A stretch of DNA of 64,000 nt from Hoylesella buccalis ATCC 35310 (GCF_025151385.1 NZ_CP102287.1:2046001-2110000), one strand, 5' to 3'; positions 19,963 through 28,466 are shown, numbered from the stretch's first letter. Made by a program: numbers and translations. Notes: generated by a model from the letters alone, not told the origin.

Positions 19963-22935
19963 TTAGTAGGTTGCCATTATCTTCTTTGTGAATTCCTCTT
20001 CTAAGGTGAGCGCTTTAACGACGTACACGCCCGTCTGCGGTACGGTGAAGTCGGCACGCTTTATGGTGCCTCCCGCCATGTCCGTCCGGCTCAGCAGCCT
20101 TCCCGATGTATCATAGACGAGCAGTTCGGCATCGGTCTCCTTGGCAAGTCTCAGCTCGGCACTGAACGCCATACCGGTCCCGTCCTTCCTTGTCACGGTG
20201 AGGGCAGAATGGGCTTGCCTCTCGATGGAGGAGGTGTTTTCTGCCGACCTTGCCTGTGCCTTGGGCACGTTCGGGCTGCACTCGCTGCCGATAATTACCG
20301 CCATGCTGTCCTCGACAGCCTTCCTCGTCTCGTAGGCCACGCCCCTCGAAACGCTCGTCAGGGCGAAGTCTCCACCGTCGATGCTCAGCCCGTCGATGGT
20401 CGAGAGTCCCTTGTTGAAGCCCATGCCGAAGAGCCAGCCGAGACCAGCTTTCTTGGCCGCACGGTGGACAACGATGCCGTTTACCGTATAGCTTACCGTG
20501 TCGGGGGTGAAGATGATGCCGAGTGCGTCACCTCCATTCAGGGTGACGGCAGCACCCATGGGTTTACCCTCGACCACGACTTGTGCCGTGGCATTCTTCA
20601 CGTCGAAGCCGTGGAGGATGTTCTTTCCCAGTCCGAGCGTGGTGCAGAGTCCCGCCCTGTAGTCGGAGGTGAGCGAGGGAATAGTCCATGTGACCTCTCC
20701 CTGCTTTCGGCGACCGACCGCATGGGCATACTCGACGCCTCCCGTGCTCTCCGCCGTGATGTCGATGCCCGCGTTCTGCTTAATGAGCAGACTGTAGTTT
20801 CCCGGGAGCAGGTTCTTCACCGTGTATGTCTTCGTGGTGAAGTTTCCCCGTGAAGCTACGGCACCTTTCTCCATATTCTCCACGGAGTCCGCCAGCAGGC
20901 TGTATGAAAAACTCGGCAGGCCGACCACCATGCTGATGTCAAGGCTGCCGTCCTTTCTCGGCTTTCCGCCCGTGCAGCTCGCGTTGTGCGGTGTCAGCCG
21001 TGCCAAAATGCCGTCGAAGCAGGCGAAGGTGAACGTGTCAGATCCACTGCCGTCGGTGTCCATGAAGATGTTGTCGAAGACGAGTTTTTCACGGCTCGCG
21101 TCCTTGCGCGAGCATCTGATGATGATGTTTTCATGTATGTCGGTCTTGTCGCCCGCACCTCTGTCTATGAGCATGAAGACGTTGCGGTAGTCCGTGCCTG
21201 CGAACTTGTTGCCTTTGGCGAGGACTCCATATCCGAGCTCGACCATGTTGCCGCTGTCTCCGAATCCATTTCTGCGCAGTCTTGGGATATTTAATGCAGT
21301 CTCGCCGCCTGTCGTCTCGAAAATCATGCAGGCTGCCCTTGCCGTGCTTTCAACGGGTATGGTTATCTGCAGCTCCTTGCTGCCCCTGCCGTCGATGAGT
21401 AAGGTTACGCTGTTTCCTTTTCTGCGTACGATGAAACTCTTTCCGCCCGTATTGCCTGTTAAGACACGATTCTGTATTGTTCCGTCCTCTACGATTCGGA
21501 TCTCACCCCGTGCGCTGACGTTGAAGCCGTATGCGCACTTCGTGCCCGATGCCTCGGTGAAGCCCACGTTGTAGGCGGGATGGAGTCTCGGGTTGGTGTA
21601 CTCCATCGTACCGTTTCCCGTGTCGAGCGGGGAACTGACGATGTATGCGCCCTCCTTGGGCTCATTCTGCGACACTGCATCCATAAAACCGTCGGAGGTG
21701 ACGGTGATGCCGTTCTGCGTCCAGATGTCCTTCCTGTACTCGGTGGAGTCGATGTTCGTCCTGACGAGCCACCTGCGGTTCATGACGTGCCACGGTGTTT
21801 TTCCTTCCGTCTCGACGGTGGTCGTGGCGGCATTGTCGTCGCCCCATATCATAAAGCTGCCGTCGGGCATGGGAGAGCCATCCTCGCGTCCCATGACGAG
21901 AAGGCGTTGGCTCGTCGGCAGGCCGTATGGGTCTGCGTCTCTGAAGCTGTCGTATGTCTTTTCAGTAGAGTATCTTGGTGCTTCCTCGTAGCTCGTCGTG
22001 GAGAGAGGCTGGAAGAGGTCGCCCGCGTCGTCACGCCCGATGCCCGTCACCCTGTGGTGGTAGGCGGCGCTTTCGTCCCTGTCCCATGAAAGGTTGCCAG
22101 TCCCCGTATAGTATGAGCCGTTGAGCGTGATGCCGTATCTGATGGCGAGATAGGTCTCCACCTGCCTGCGCTCCAGCGGCGTGAGCGTCCTGCCGTATGC
22201 GATGAGCTCGGGCGTGTAGCCATTGAGCGCACCGCCCCCGAACAGGGACTTGTCAAAGGCTGTCGAGAAATTGACGTCTCCGTCCCTGTATGTTCCCGTG
22301 GTGATGGTCGCACGTCTGCCTTCTCCCCACACGGAATGCACGGGGGCGTATGCCCTGATGTATGAGACGATGCGGGGACTCGTGGACTTGAATTCCTCTG
22401 CGGTCTGCCTCTCGCTCCCCGAATAAAGAAGGTCCTCGCCGGCCGTGCTTCCGTAGTTGAGCGGTTCTATGCCCTGCTGCCCGACCGCCTTGTCCCTGCT
22501 CACGAGGCTTCCCGCACCCTTGCGTCCGCTGACGGCATATAGCACCTCGTCCTTGTTATAGGCGGTGGTCGTCGGGGCAAACACCCCGATGACGGTCATC
22601 TGCGCGAGGTTGGAGTATTTCAGTAGACTCTCCTTCGGCTGATTCCCCTCGGAGAAGTTCAGGGCGGGGTTGAAGTTGAAAGTCCGTATCCATGTGTGCC
22701 GCTGCGTGAACTCACCACCGTAGGCTGCGCCCTTGGCATCGTAGAGGTTGGTTCTAACGGAGTCGCCCGAGAAGTCGCGCCAATGATAGTACCCCTGCAG
22801 ATCCGTCGTCAGGGGGACGGTCTTCAGCCATGCCTCCGCACCGCTGACCTGACCGGGTGACTGCGCACGGGACTGCACGGGAATGAATAAGGCTGTAACT
22901 ATTAGAAATGCTGTTTCGTGTAAATGTCGTCCCAT
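19963..22935 (-). CDS. Exported protein with type IX-like C-terminal sorting domain
   Basis: Protein of 990 aa, first gene of the RHS operon. It has a signal peptide (FLIVTALFIPVQSRAQS). The N-terminal ~280 residues look like a lectin/LamG-type beta-rich domain including a motif around YGITLNGSYYTGTGNLSWDRD, followed by the WDRDESAAYHHRVTGIGRDD segment common in large Bacteroidetes surface proteins. The C-terminal ~75 residues (AELLVYDTSGRLLSRTDM ... GVYVVKALT ... KKIMATY) have the pattern of Por/type IX secretion C-terminal sorting domains. It is probably a surface or secreted partner of the RHS protein, 12 bp upstream of it. Alternative: an adhesin not functionally linked to the toxin. Confidence 0.65.
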   Translation of the reverse strand: MGRHLHETAFLIVTALFIPVQSRAQSPGQVSGAEAWLKTVPLTTDLQGYYHWRDFSGDSVRTNLYDAKGAAYGGEFTQRHTWIRTFNFNPALNFSEGNQPKESLLKYSNLAQMTVIGVFAPTTTAYNKDEVLYAVSGRKGAGSLVSRDKAVGQQGIEPLNYGSTAGEDLLYSGSERQTAEEFKSTSPRIVSYIRAYAPVHSVWGEGRRATITTGTYRDGDVNFSTAFDKSLFGGGALNGYTPELIAYGRTLTPLERRQVETYLAIRYGITLNGSYYTGTGNLSWDRDESAAYHHRVTGIGRDDAGDLFQPLSTTSYEEAPRYSTEKTYDSFRDADPYGLPTSQRLLVMGREDGSPMPDGSFMIWGDDNAATTTVETEGKTPWHVMNRRWLVRTNIDSTEYRKDIWTQNGITVTSDGFMDAVSQNEPKEGAYIVSSPLDTGNGTMEYTNPRLHPAYNVGFTEASGTKCAYGFNVSARGEIRIVEDGTIQNRVLTGNTGGKSFIVRRKGNSVTLLIDGRGSKELQITIPVESTARAACMIFETTGGETALNIPRLRRNGFGDSGNMVELGYGVLAKGNKFAGTDYRNVFMLIDRGAGDKTDIHENIIIRCSRKDASREKLVFDNIFMDTDGSGSDTFTFACFDGILARLTPHNASCTGGKPRKDGSLDISMVVGLPSFSYSLLADSVENMEKGAVASRGNFTTKTYTVKNLLPGNYSLLIKQNAGIDITAESTGGVEYAHAVGRRKQGEVTWTIPSLTSDYRAGLCTTLGLGKNILHGFDVKNATAQVVVEGKPMGAAVTLNGGDALGIIFTPDTVSYTVNGIVVHRAAKKAGLGWLFGMGFNKGLSTIDGLSIDGGDFALTSVSRGVAYETRKAVEDSMAVIIGSECSPNVPKAQARSAENTSSIERQAHSALTVTRKDGTGMAFSAELRLAKETDAELLVYDTSGRLLSRTDMAGGTIKRADFTVPQTGVYVVKALTLEEEFTKKIMATY

Positions 22936-23194
22936 AAGTTAATACTGTCTATGTTCTTTTTCAGTCTGATAAGATACCCGCAATAAAAACGGTAAAGAGA
23001 GAAAATCCGTAAAATAAAAGTGGGATGGATTGTATCGTGTGTGCGAAAATTGATTAATGCAAAGCCTTTTCGTAGAGTCCTGCATATCTCCCTTGACTGC
23101 CGAAAGTGGCGTTCTTTATGTCAAGGGGGCTGAAATTGGTAAAATCAACGTTGTCTTCATAAGCATGAACGTTTAAGTTGTTTTTTCCTAAACG
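22936..23194 (-). other. 5' leader of the RHS operon (no supported gene)
   Basis: The stretch from the promoter at 23195 to the first start codon is ~250 nt on the minus strand. A short leftward frame (23054-23344) overlaps the promoter itself and is not supported. A long leader of this kind could hold RNA-level control, but I see no clear structure. Confidence 0.3.
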
Positions 23195-23225
23195 CAAATA
23201 TAGGTTATTCTTCTTTAATTTGCAA
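23195..23225 (-). promoter_or_regulatory. Bacteroidetes-type promoter of the RHS toxin operon
   Basis: On the minus strand TTG (23225-23223) and TATATTTG (23202-23195) are 20 nt apart, a good match to the -33/-7 consensus. It points at the 990-aa gene and the RHS gene. Confidence 0.55.
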
Positions 23226-23386
23226 GGAATTGCACAGAAAAATTTTATTTTTAACACGCAAAAGGATGATGAAGACAATAAAAAGGAAGTTTTTAACAGC
23301 AAATTCACGATGAGATGGGCTTTGGGCATAAAACGGCAATTCAAGTGCGGAAAAATGAAACGGACTGATGAAAGTGTGGATTTCTC

Positions 23387-23417
23387 TTGTTTTCATCGAA
23401 AATAAAGACTACCTTTG
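23387..23417 (+). promoter_or_regulatory. Outward promoter at the right end of the island
   Basis: TTG (23387-23389) and TACCTTTG (23410-23417) with 20-nt spacing match the Bacteroides promoter layout on the plus strand. It points out of the island towards the interrupted helicase segment 2 and the group II intron. No island gene lies between it and the right core at 23561. Confidence 0.5.
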
Positions 23418-23560
23418 CAACGTTAGATAAGTGGTCTTTGAGGCATTGCAGAATAAAGAGAGGAAAAGAAACACGCTCGTTTCCAAATCGTTCACCTTTT
23501 ATTATTCTATATTATGTTTTCCTTTTGTAATCAGCCGATTACATTCGCTCCTATTACTTT
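23418..23560 (+). other. Right end of island: arm-like repeat and imperfect end repeat
   Basis: It contains CCAAATCGTTC at 23483-23493 (direct copy of 3249-3259) and CTCCTATTACT at 23548-23558 (inverted imperfect copy of the left end at 3114-3123). No gene is seen. Confidence 0.4.
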
Positions 23561-23569
23561 TATAATGAA
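23561..23569 (+). other. Right attachment core / direct repeat of the island (tataatgaa)
   Basis: Exact copy of 3106-3114, in the helicase frame at its first continuing codons (Y-N-E). It marks the right junction of the 20.45-kb island. Confidence 0.7.
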
Positions 23570-24178
23570 ATCACGGACTACCGCACGGCGGAGGATGTGG
23601 GCGTTGACCGTCCTGCCAAGAACGAGATACTGCACCATATACCGCCCACGCCGGAACAGGAGGACTTCATACAGAAACTGATGCAGTTCGCCAAGACGGG
23701 CGATGCCACCTTGTTGGGCAGGCTGCCGCTTTCGGAAACGGAAGAAAAGGCGAAGATGCTCATCGCCACGGACTATGCCCGGAAAATGGCACTCGACATG
23801 CGCATGATAGACCCGAATTACGAAGATCATCCCGACAACAAAGCGAGTCACTGTGCCAAGATGATCGCGGAGTATTATCAAAAATACGACGCCCAGAAAG
23901 GCACGCAGTTCGTTTTCTCTGATTTGGGGACATACCAGCCGGGCGACGGGTGGAACGTCTATTCGGAAATCAAGCGCAAACTGACGGAGGACTACGGTAT
24001 ACCGCCAAGCGAGGTGCGCTTCATTCAGGAGTGCAAGACCGACAAGGCGCGGAAGGCGGTGATAGACGCCATGAACGCCGGGACGGTGCGTGTGCTGTTC
24101 GGCTCTACCTCTATGCTCGGAACGGGTGTGAACGCCCAGAAACGGTGTGTGGCTATCCATCATCTCGATACGCCGTGG
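23561..24178 (+). pseudogene. ICE SNF2-like helicase, segment 2 (between island and intron)
   Basis: 206 codons in frame with segment 1 after removal of the island. They encode the second RecA-like lobe: ...[10 protein letters not shown]..., [18 protein letters not shown] (motif V region) and AIHHLDTPW, the last residues before motif VI. The frame has no start codon of its own near the beginning except a GTG at 23597. It is cut after TGG (Trp) by the group II intron and continues at 26661. If the intron splices, segments 2 and 3 are joined as mRNA, but segment 1 stays separate. Confidence 0.85.
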
Positions 24179-24850
24179 GTGCGACATGAAGTCGCATAGA
24201 TAATTGTTGGAATGATACTTTAAGTATCAGCTTTAACCCGCTGTTCCGTCAGCGGTAGCCTACCGACCGATGCACCTTAATGTTGTATTAAGCGGTCGGG
24301 ACAAAGTACACTTTCGCAAGACAAGACAGAACCGTGAGGGGAAATTAAGTATGGTTAGTATCATACCGTAGAGTGGCGAGGCTGGATAGTATGGTTAGCA
24401 TAAGCGAACTGTTAGTAAACTTCGTAATGTCGTAAAAGAGTGCAAGATACTGATACACTCTACCCAAAATGGGATGCGGTCAGATAATCCTCTCCATGGT
24501 AGGATTACACGGATGTAAAGACCGTCGGAGGATGAGACAGAACCTAACCTATCCGTTAGTTATCTATGTGGAACATGGTAAGCCTGTACATCTCCTGTCA
24601 GACAAAAGACAGGTAAGCTGAAAGTAATGGATGCTGAATGATGTGCAGGTATAAGATAACAGAGAAAGCGAATGCCGTTCTGTAATGGGACGGATAGGGT
24701 TTGAGCCACTTATCACGAGTTGACAAGGGACAACATCAACCTACCACGAAAGTGGGCAGACTTCTGTGGTAATGTTTGGGAGGCAAATACCCAACATTAG
24801 CCAAATGGTAATTCTTTACAATAAACTTTTAGAACTTTTTTAAAGTAGGA

Positions 24851-26542
24851 ATGCAAATGAACGATAAAATCAAAGAAAATCTCCTCGACCAATCGTGTGC
24901 GCCGACTGACAACCTGCAATCAAATTGGGACAGAATAGACTGGACTAAGGCGGAGCAAGCTGTTAAGAAGCTTCAAGCTCGTATTGTAAAGGCTCAGAAG
25001 GAAGGCAGACATAACAAGGTGAAAGCCTTGCAATGGACGCTTACCCACTCTTTTTACGCAAAAGCCTTAGCCGTAAAGAGGGTTACTTCTAACGGGGGTG
25101 GTTGTACTCCTGGGGTTGACAAAGAAATATGGGATACCCCTAAAGCTAAAACGCAAGCAATAACCCAACTCAAACGCAGAGGCTACCAGCCAATGCCGCT
25201 GAGAAGAGTTCATATCAAGAAGAGCAACGGCAAACTGCGACCGTTGGGAATACCGACAATGAAAGACAGAGCCATGCAAGCACTCTATCTTATGGCATTG
25301 GAGCCTGTATCAGAAACTACAGCTGATACTCGTTCATACGGTTTCCGCAAGGAACGCTGCTGTATGGATGCAGTACAGCAATGTCATAACATTCTCCGAA
25401 AGGGATATTCTCCCGAATGGATTTTGGAGGGTGACATAAAAGGGTGTTTTGACCATATCAGCCATGAGTGGTTACTTGCCAATATCCCAATGGATAAGGC
25501 AATACTCCGAAAATGGTTGAAATGTGGCTATGTTTTCAACAAGCAAATGTTCCCGACCGAGGAAGGAACACCGCAAGGTGGTATAATTTCTCCGACACTT
25601 GCCAATATGACTTTGGACGGATTGCAGAAAGCTCTTGCAGATAGATATAAGCGCCATCATGTTAATGGTAAGTTGTATTCACCAATGGTGAACCTTGTAC
25701 GTTATGCGGATGATTTTATCATCACTTGCGAGAACAAGGAAACTCTTGAAAATGAAATCAAGCCATTGGTTGCTGAATTTATGTCTGAAAGAGGTCTGAC
25801 CTTATCAGAGGAAAAGACGGTGATAACCAACGTGCATGACGGTTTTGATTTTCTTGGCTTTAATATCCGCAAATACGGCAAGGACATATTGACCAAGCCG
25901 ACAAAGAAATCCGAGAAACGCTTTATGGAGAATATCCGTAAGGTAATTAAGGAGAACAAGGGTTGCAGACAGGAGTCGTTAATCAGAATGTTGAACTCTA
26001 AAATCCGAGGATGGGGAGGTTATTATCAGCATGGAGCGACACGTGATTCATTTCACAGAATCGACCATCAGATATTCCTCTCACTATGGCAATGGGCAAA
26101 ACGCCGTCATTCCAAGAAAGGGAAACGGTGGATAAAAGACCGATATTGGCATGACATTCGAGGGAACAAATGGACTTTCGCTTCAAAATTCAAGAAACCA
26201 AACGGAAAGGAAGACCAATTGACATTATTGTCTCTGACTTCATCGTTTCCATTCCTGCAATACACGCAGATTAAAGGAGACATGAACCCGTTTGATGCAG
26301 ACTGTCGTCTGTACTTCTATAAAAGAAAGAAGTCGAAAATGCTTGTTACGCTAAAAGGACGCAAGTCACTGCTGTACCTATGGGAAAAGCAAGGACGCAA
26401 ATGTCCTATATGCGGTGAGCCTATTGATACGCACAAGGCATGGAATGTCATGCCAACCGTTCAAAACGGAAAGAAATGCAATCTGTTGGTTCATGATGAA
26501 TGTTTTAAATTATCCCGCAAATCAAATGGAAACAAGAAGTAG
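24851..26542 (+). CDS. ltrA: Group II intron reverse transcriptase/maturase
   Basis: Protein of 563 aa encoded in intron domain IV. It has an N-terminal RT-0/RT domain, GTPQGGIISPTLAN, and the catalytic YADD at 285-288. The maturase X domain follows (GFDFLGFNIRKYG; SKIRGWGGYYQHG). The C-terminal end has CPICGEP (C518, C521) and HDEC (H548, C551), the zinc part of an HNH endonuclease, but the usual HHxxP in between reads WNVMP, so the first catalytic His is missing. It would help the intron fold and splice and could support retrohoming through its RT, possibly without second-strand cleavage. The start at 24851 follows a purine-rich AAAGTAGGA. The family resembles chloroplast-like (CL) intron proteins. 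The symbol is the general one for this protein type. Confidence 0.9.
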   Translation: MQMNDKIKENLLDQSCAPTDNLQSNWDRIDWTKAEQAVKKLQARIVKAQKEGRHNKVKALQWTLTHSFYAKALAVKRVTSNGGGCTPGVDKEIWDTPKAKTQAITQLKRRGYQPMPLRRVHIKKSNGKLRPLGIPTMKDRAMQALYLMALEPVSETTADTRSYGFRKERCCMDAVQQCHNILRKGYSPEWILEGDIKGCFDHISHEWLLANIPMDKAILRKWLKCGYVFNKQMFPTEEGTPQGGIISPTLANMTLDGLQKALADRYKRHHVNGKLYSPMVNLVRYADDFIITCENKETLENEIKPLVAEFMSERGLTLSEEKTVITNVHDGFDFLGFNIRKYGKDILTKPTKKSEKRFMENIRKVIKENKGCRQESLIRMLNSKIRGWGGYYQHGATRDSFHRIDHQIFLSLWQWAKRRHSKKGKRWIKDRYWHDIRGNKWTFASKFKKPNGKEDQLTLLSLTSSFPFLQYTQIKGDMNPFDADCRLYFYKRKKSKMLVTLKGRKSLLYLWEKQGRKCPICGEPIDTHKAWNVMPTVQNGKKCNLLVHDECFKLSRKSNGNKK

Positions 26543-26585
26543 TTTGAGCCGGTCTCTGCATACAAACAGAGGCTTAGAAAAGCTT

Positions 26586-26619
26586 GAGCCGTATGAGGGG
26601 AAACTCTCATGTACGGTTC
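26586..26619 (+). ncRNA. Group II intron domain V catalytic hairpin
   Basis: 34-nt hairpin: GAGCCGTATGAGG, then a GAAA tetraloop, then CTCTCATGTACGGTTC. It has the canonical length and shape of domain V, with the 2-nt bulge on the 3' strand. Its presence argues that the intron is catalytically intact at its core. Confidence 0.9.
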
Positions 26620-26660
26620 TTAGGGGGGAAGAGGGCAGCAATGCCCTTGACCTACCCGAT

Positions 26661-27809
26661 CGACCGTCCGACTTGCAACAGCGTGACGGACGCGGAGTTA
26701 GGGCAGGTAATGAGATTGCCAAACATTTCGCCGGGAACAACGTGGATGTAATCATCTACGCGGTGGAGAAGTCACTGGACAGCTACAAGTTCAACCTCCT
26801 GCACTGCAAGCAGACTTTCATAAGCCAGCTCAAAAGCGGTGCGATGGGTGCGCGTACCATCGACGAGGGGGCAATGGACGAAAAATCGGGCATGAATTTC
26901 TCGGAATACATGGCGTTGCTCTCCGGCAATACCGACCTGTTGGACAAGGCGAAACTGGAAAAGCGGATCGCATCGCTCGAAGGGGAACGCAAGTCGTTCA
27001 ACAAGGGCAAGCGTGATTCGGAGTTCAAGCTGGAGTCAAAGACCGGCGAGTTGCGCAACAACACGGCTTTCATAGATGCCATGACGGAGGACTGGAACCG
27101 CTTCCTGTCGGTGGTGCAGACCGACAAGGAGGGCAACCGCCTTAATATAATAAAGGTGGACGGAGTGGATTCCGCCGATGAGAAGGTCATCGGAAAGCGT
27201 TTGCAGGAGATAGCCAAGAATGCCACGACCGGAGGGTTGTACACGCAGGTCGGTGAACTTTACGGTTTTCCGATAAAGGTGGTGAGCGAAAGGATACTCA
27301 AAGAGGGATTGGAGTTCACCGACAACCGCTTCGTGGTCGAGGGGAACTACAAGTACACCTACAACAACGGGCATCTGGCGATGGCTGACCCGTTGGCCGC
27401 CGCCCGCAACTTCCTCAACGCGATGGAGAGGATACCCTCCATCATCGACCAGTACAAGGCGAAGAACGAGGTGCTGGAGATGGAGATACCGCAGTTACAG
27501 GAGATAGCGGGTAAGGTGTGGAAGAAGGAGGACGAGCTGAAGCAGTTGAAGTCCGAACTTGCCGCCCTTGACCGAAAAATTCAGCTGGAGCTTGCGCCAC
27601 CCACGCCCGAAGTCGCAGAAAAGGAGAATGAAGGGCAACAGCTCAAGCCGGAAGCGGAAGATGTGAGGAACAGGCAGGCGCAATATCCCGAAAATGCACC
27701 GCCGCAGATACGCAGTCCGGCGGATAGTATCGTTGCCAACCATGTCATAATCGGGCGTCCGGGACTGTATGCCAAGGAGGAAACCCGGTCCAAAGGATTG
27801 AAAATATAA
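26661..27809 (+). pseudogene. ICE SNF2-like helicase, segment 3 (C-terminal part after intron)
   Basis: 382 codons plus stop, starting RPSDLQQRDGRGVRAG (helicase motif VI), then a long helical region with charged coiled-coil stretches (about residues 90-150 and 255-310) and a low-complexity P/E/Q-rich part before the C-terminal NHVIIGRPGLYAKEE. It is in frame with segment 2 when the intron is removed. On its own it has no start near the junction. Confidence 0.85.
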
Positions 27810-27834
27810 CCTAAGGAATTTTATCTGAAGTATT

Positions 27835-27934
27835 AATAAGGGCTATCCCAAAAGGTCTAAAAGTAAATTTTATCCTTTCTGCAAGTATCTATAGGATGGC
27901 AACTGCATTTTTTTCTTTTTGGGCAGCCCTTATT
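27835..27934. repeat. 100-bp inverted-repeat (MITE-like) unit after the helicase gene
   Basis: AATAAGGGCT-AT-CCCAAAAG (27835-27854) is mirrored by CTTTTTGGG-C-AGCCCTTATT (27915-27934). The interior is 60 bp and contains a smaller ATCCT...AGGAT hairpin. The ends resemble the AAGGGCTGYCC-type termini of some Bacteroidetes insertion sequences, so this may be a small non-autonomous element. It starts 25 bp after the helicase stop and may double as a terminator. Confidence 0.5.
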
Positions 27935-28013
27935 AAAATTTATTCTTATTTTAGGTTATATACATTCATGTCCATTTATGTAAAAAATTCCTGCTGACCT
28001 TGTTTATGTCTTG

Positions 28014-28196
28014 TCAGTCACCATTTGCAAAACCATATTTGACCCTCAAAGAGGCTGAATTTGATAAGTAACTTGCTACATACTCATAATAAGGAGCTAA
28101 ATAGAACACGAATGGGAAATACACAAATGCTAAACTAAAGAAGATATTGGCCAAAATAAACGCTATACCGAGAGAGAAACTTGATTTTTCAACTTC
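28014..28196 (-). pseudogene. Remnant of an unidentified membrane protein C-terminus
   Basis: A leftward frame of 60 sense codons plus TGA without any start codon. It reads EVEKSSFSLGIAFILANIFF, then a hydrophobic SLAFVYFPFVFYLAPYYEY, and ends RVKYGFANGD. The hydrophobic pattern and clean codon use look like the last transmembrane segments of a real protein. It is preceded directly by an in-frame TAG and by unrelated DNA, so the 5' part is gone. I do not recognise the family. Confidence 0.35.
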
Positions 28197-28301
28197 CTAA
28201 AACGGTGTTGTTCAAACATTTCTACTTATTTGTACTTGCCAGTTGAACCTACGCTTCCCTAATAAAATGTCTATGGTAAAAAGTTAAAAAATCCTCCCAC
28301 T

Positions 28302-28332
28302 TTTGTTAGATATATTTTTTTGTGTAATTTTG
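28302..28332 (+). promoter_or_regulatory. tetQ-rteA-rteB promoter
   Basis: TTTG (28302-28305) and TAATTTTG (28325-28332) are 19 nt apart, an exact match to the Bacteroides -33/-7 consensus. It lies just upstream of the tetQ leader peptide, as in CTnDOT. Confidence 0.85.
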
Positions 28333-28340
28333 TAATCGTT

Positions 28341-28352
28341 ATGCGGCAGTAA
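28341..28352 (+). CDS. Three-residue tetQ leader peptide (Met-Arg-Gln)
   Basis: ATG CGG CAG TAA lies 8 nt after the -7 box. In CTnDOT, tetQ expression is controlled by translational attenuation involving a very short leader peptide and RNA hairpins (established). The codons seen here fit that model: a ribosome slowed by tetracycline on this peptide would change folding of the downstream leader. Confidence 0.75.
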   Translation: MRQ

Positions 28353-28363
28353 TAATATACATA

Positions 28364-28415
28364 TTAATACGAGTTAGTAATCCTGTAGTTCTCATATGCT
28401 ACGAGGAGGTATTAA
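28364..28415 (+). promoter_or_regulatory. tetQ leader attenuator hairpin
   Basis: TTAATAC (28364-28370) can pair with GTATTAA (28409-28415). The pairing covers part of the purine-rich GAGGAGG at 28403-28409. An inner GTAG/CTAC pair sits between them. The leader peptide ends 11 nt upstream of the first arm, so ribosome stalling there could open or rearrange the structure. This agrees with the established attenuation of tetQ; the exact pairing is my reading. Confidence 0.6.
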
Positions 28416-28466
28416 AAGGTGCGTTTCGACAATGCATCTACTGTAGTATATTATTGCTTAATCCAA

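Larger units (their letters stand above)
24179..26660 (+). mobile_element. Group II intron (2482 bp) with intron-encoded protein
   Basis: The 5' end reads GTGCG, the group II consensus. The 3' end reads ...CTACCCGAT. Removing 24179-26660 joins TGG to CGACCGTCC and gives DTPW-RPSDLQQRDGRG, a perfect helicase motif VI, so the boundaries are precise. About 670 nt of domains I-III precede the open reading frame in domain IV. A canonical domain V is at 26586-26619 and domain VI follows to the end. CCATGG at 24494-24499 can pair with the last exon bases CCGTGG (one G-U) and is a candidate EBS1/IBS1 pair. The intron is in the same orientation as its host gene, so splicing could restore that part of the message. 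Confidence 0.93.

Noticed and set aside
23054..23344. 96-codon leftward frame near the right end of the island
   Set aside because: It contains the probable promoter of the RHS operon and has no recognisable domain.
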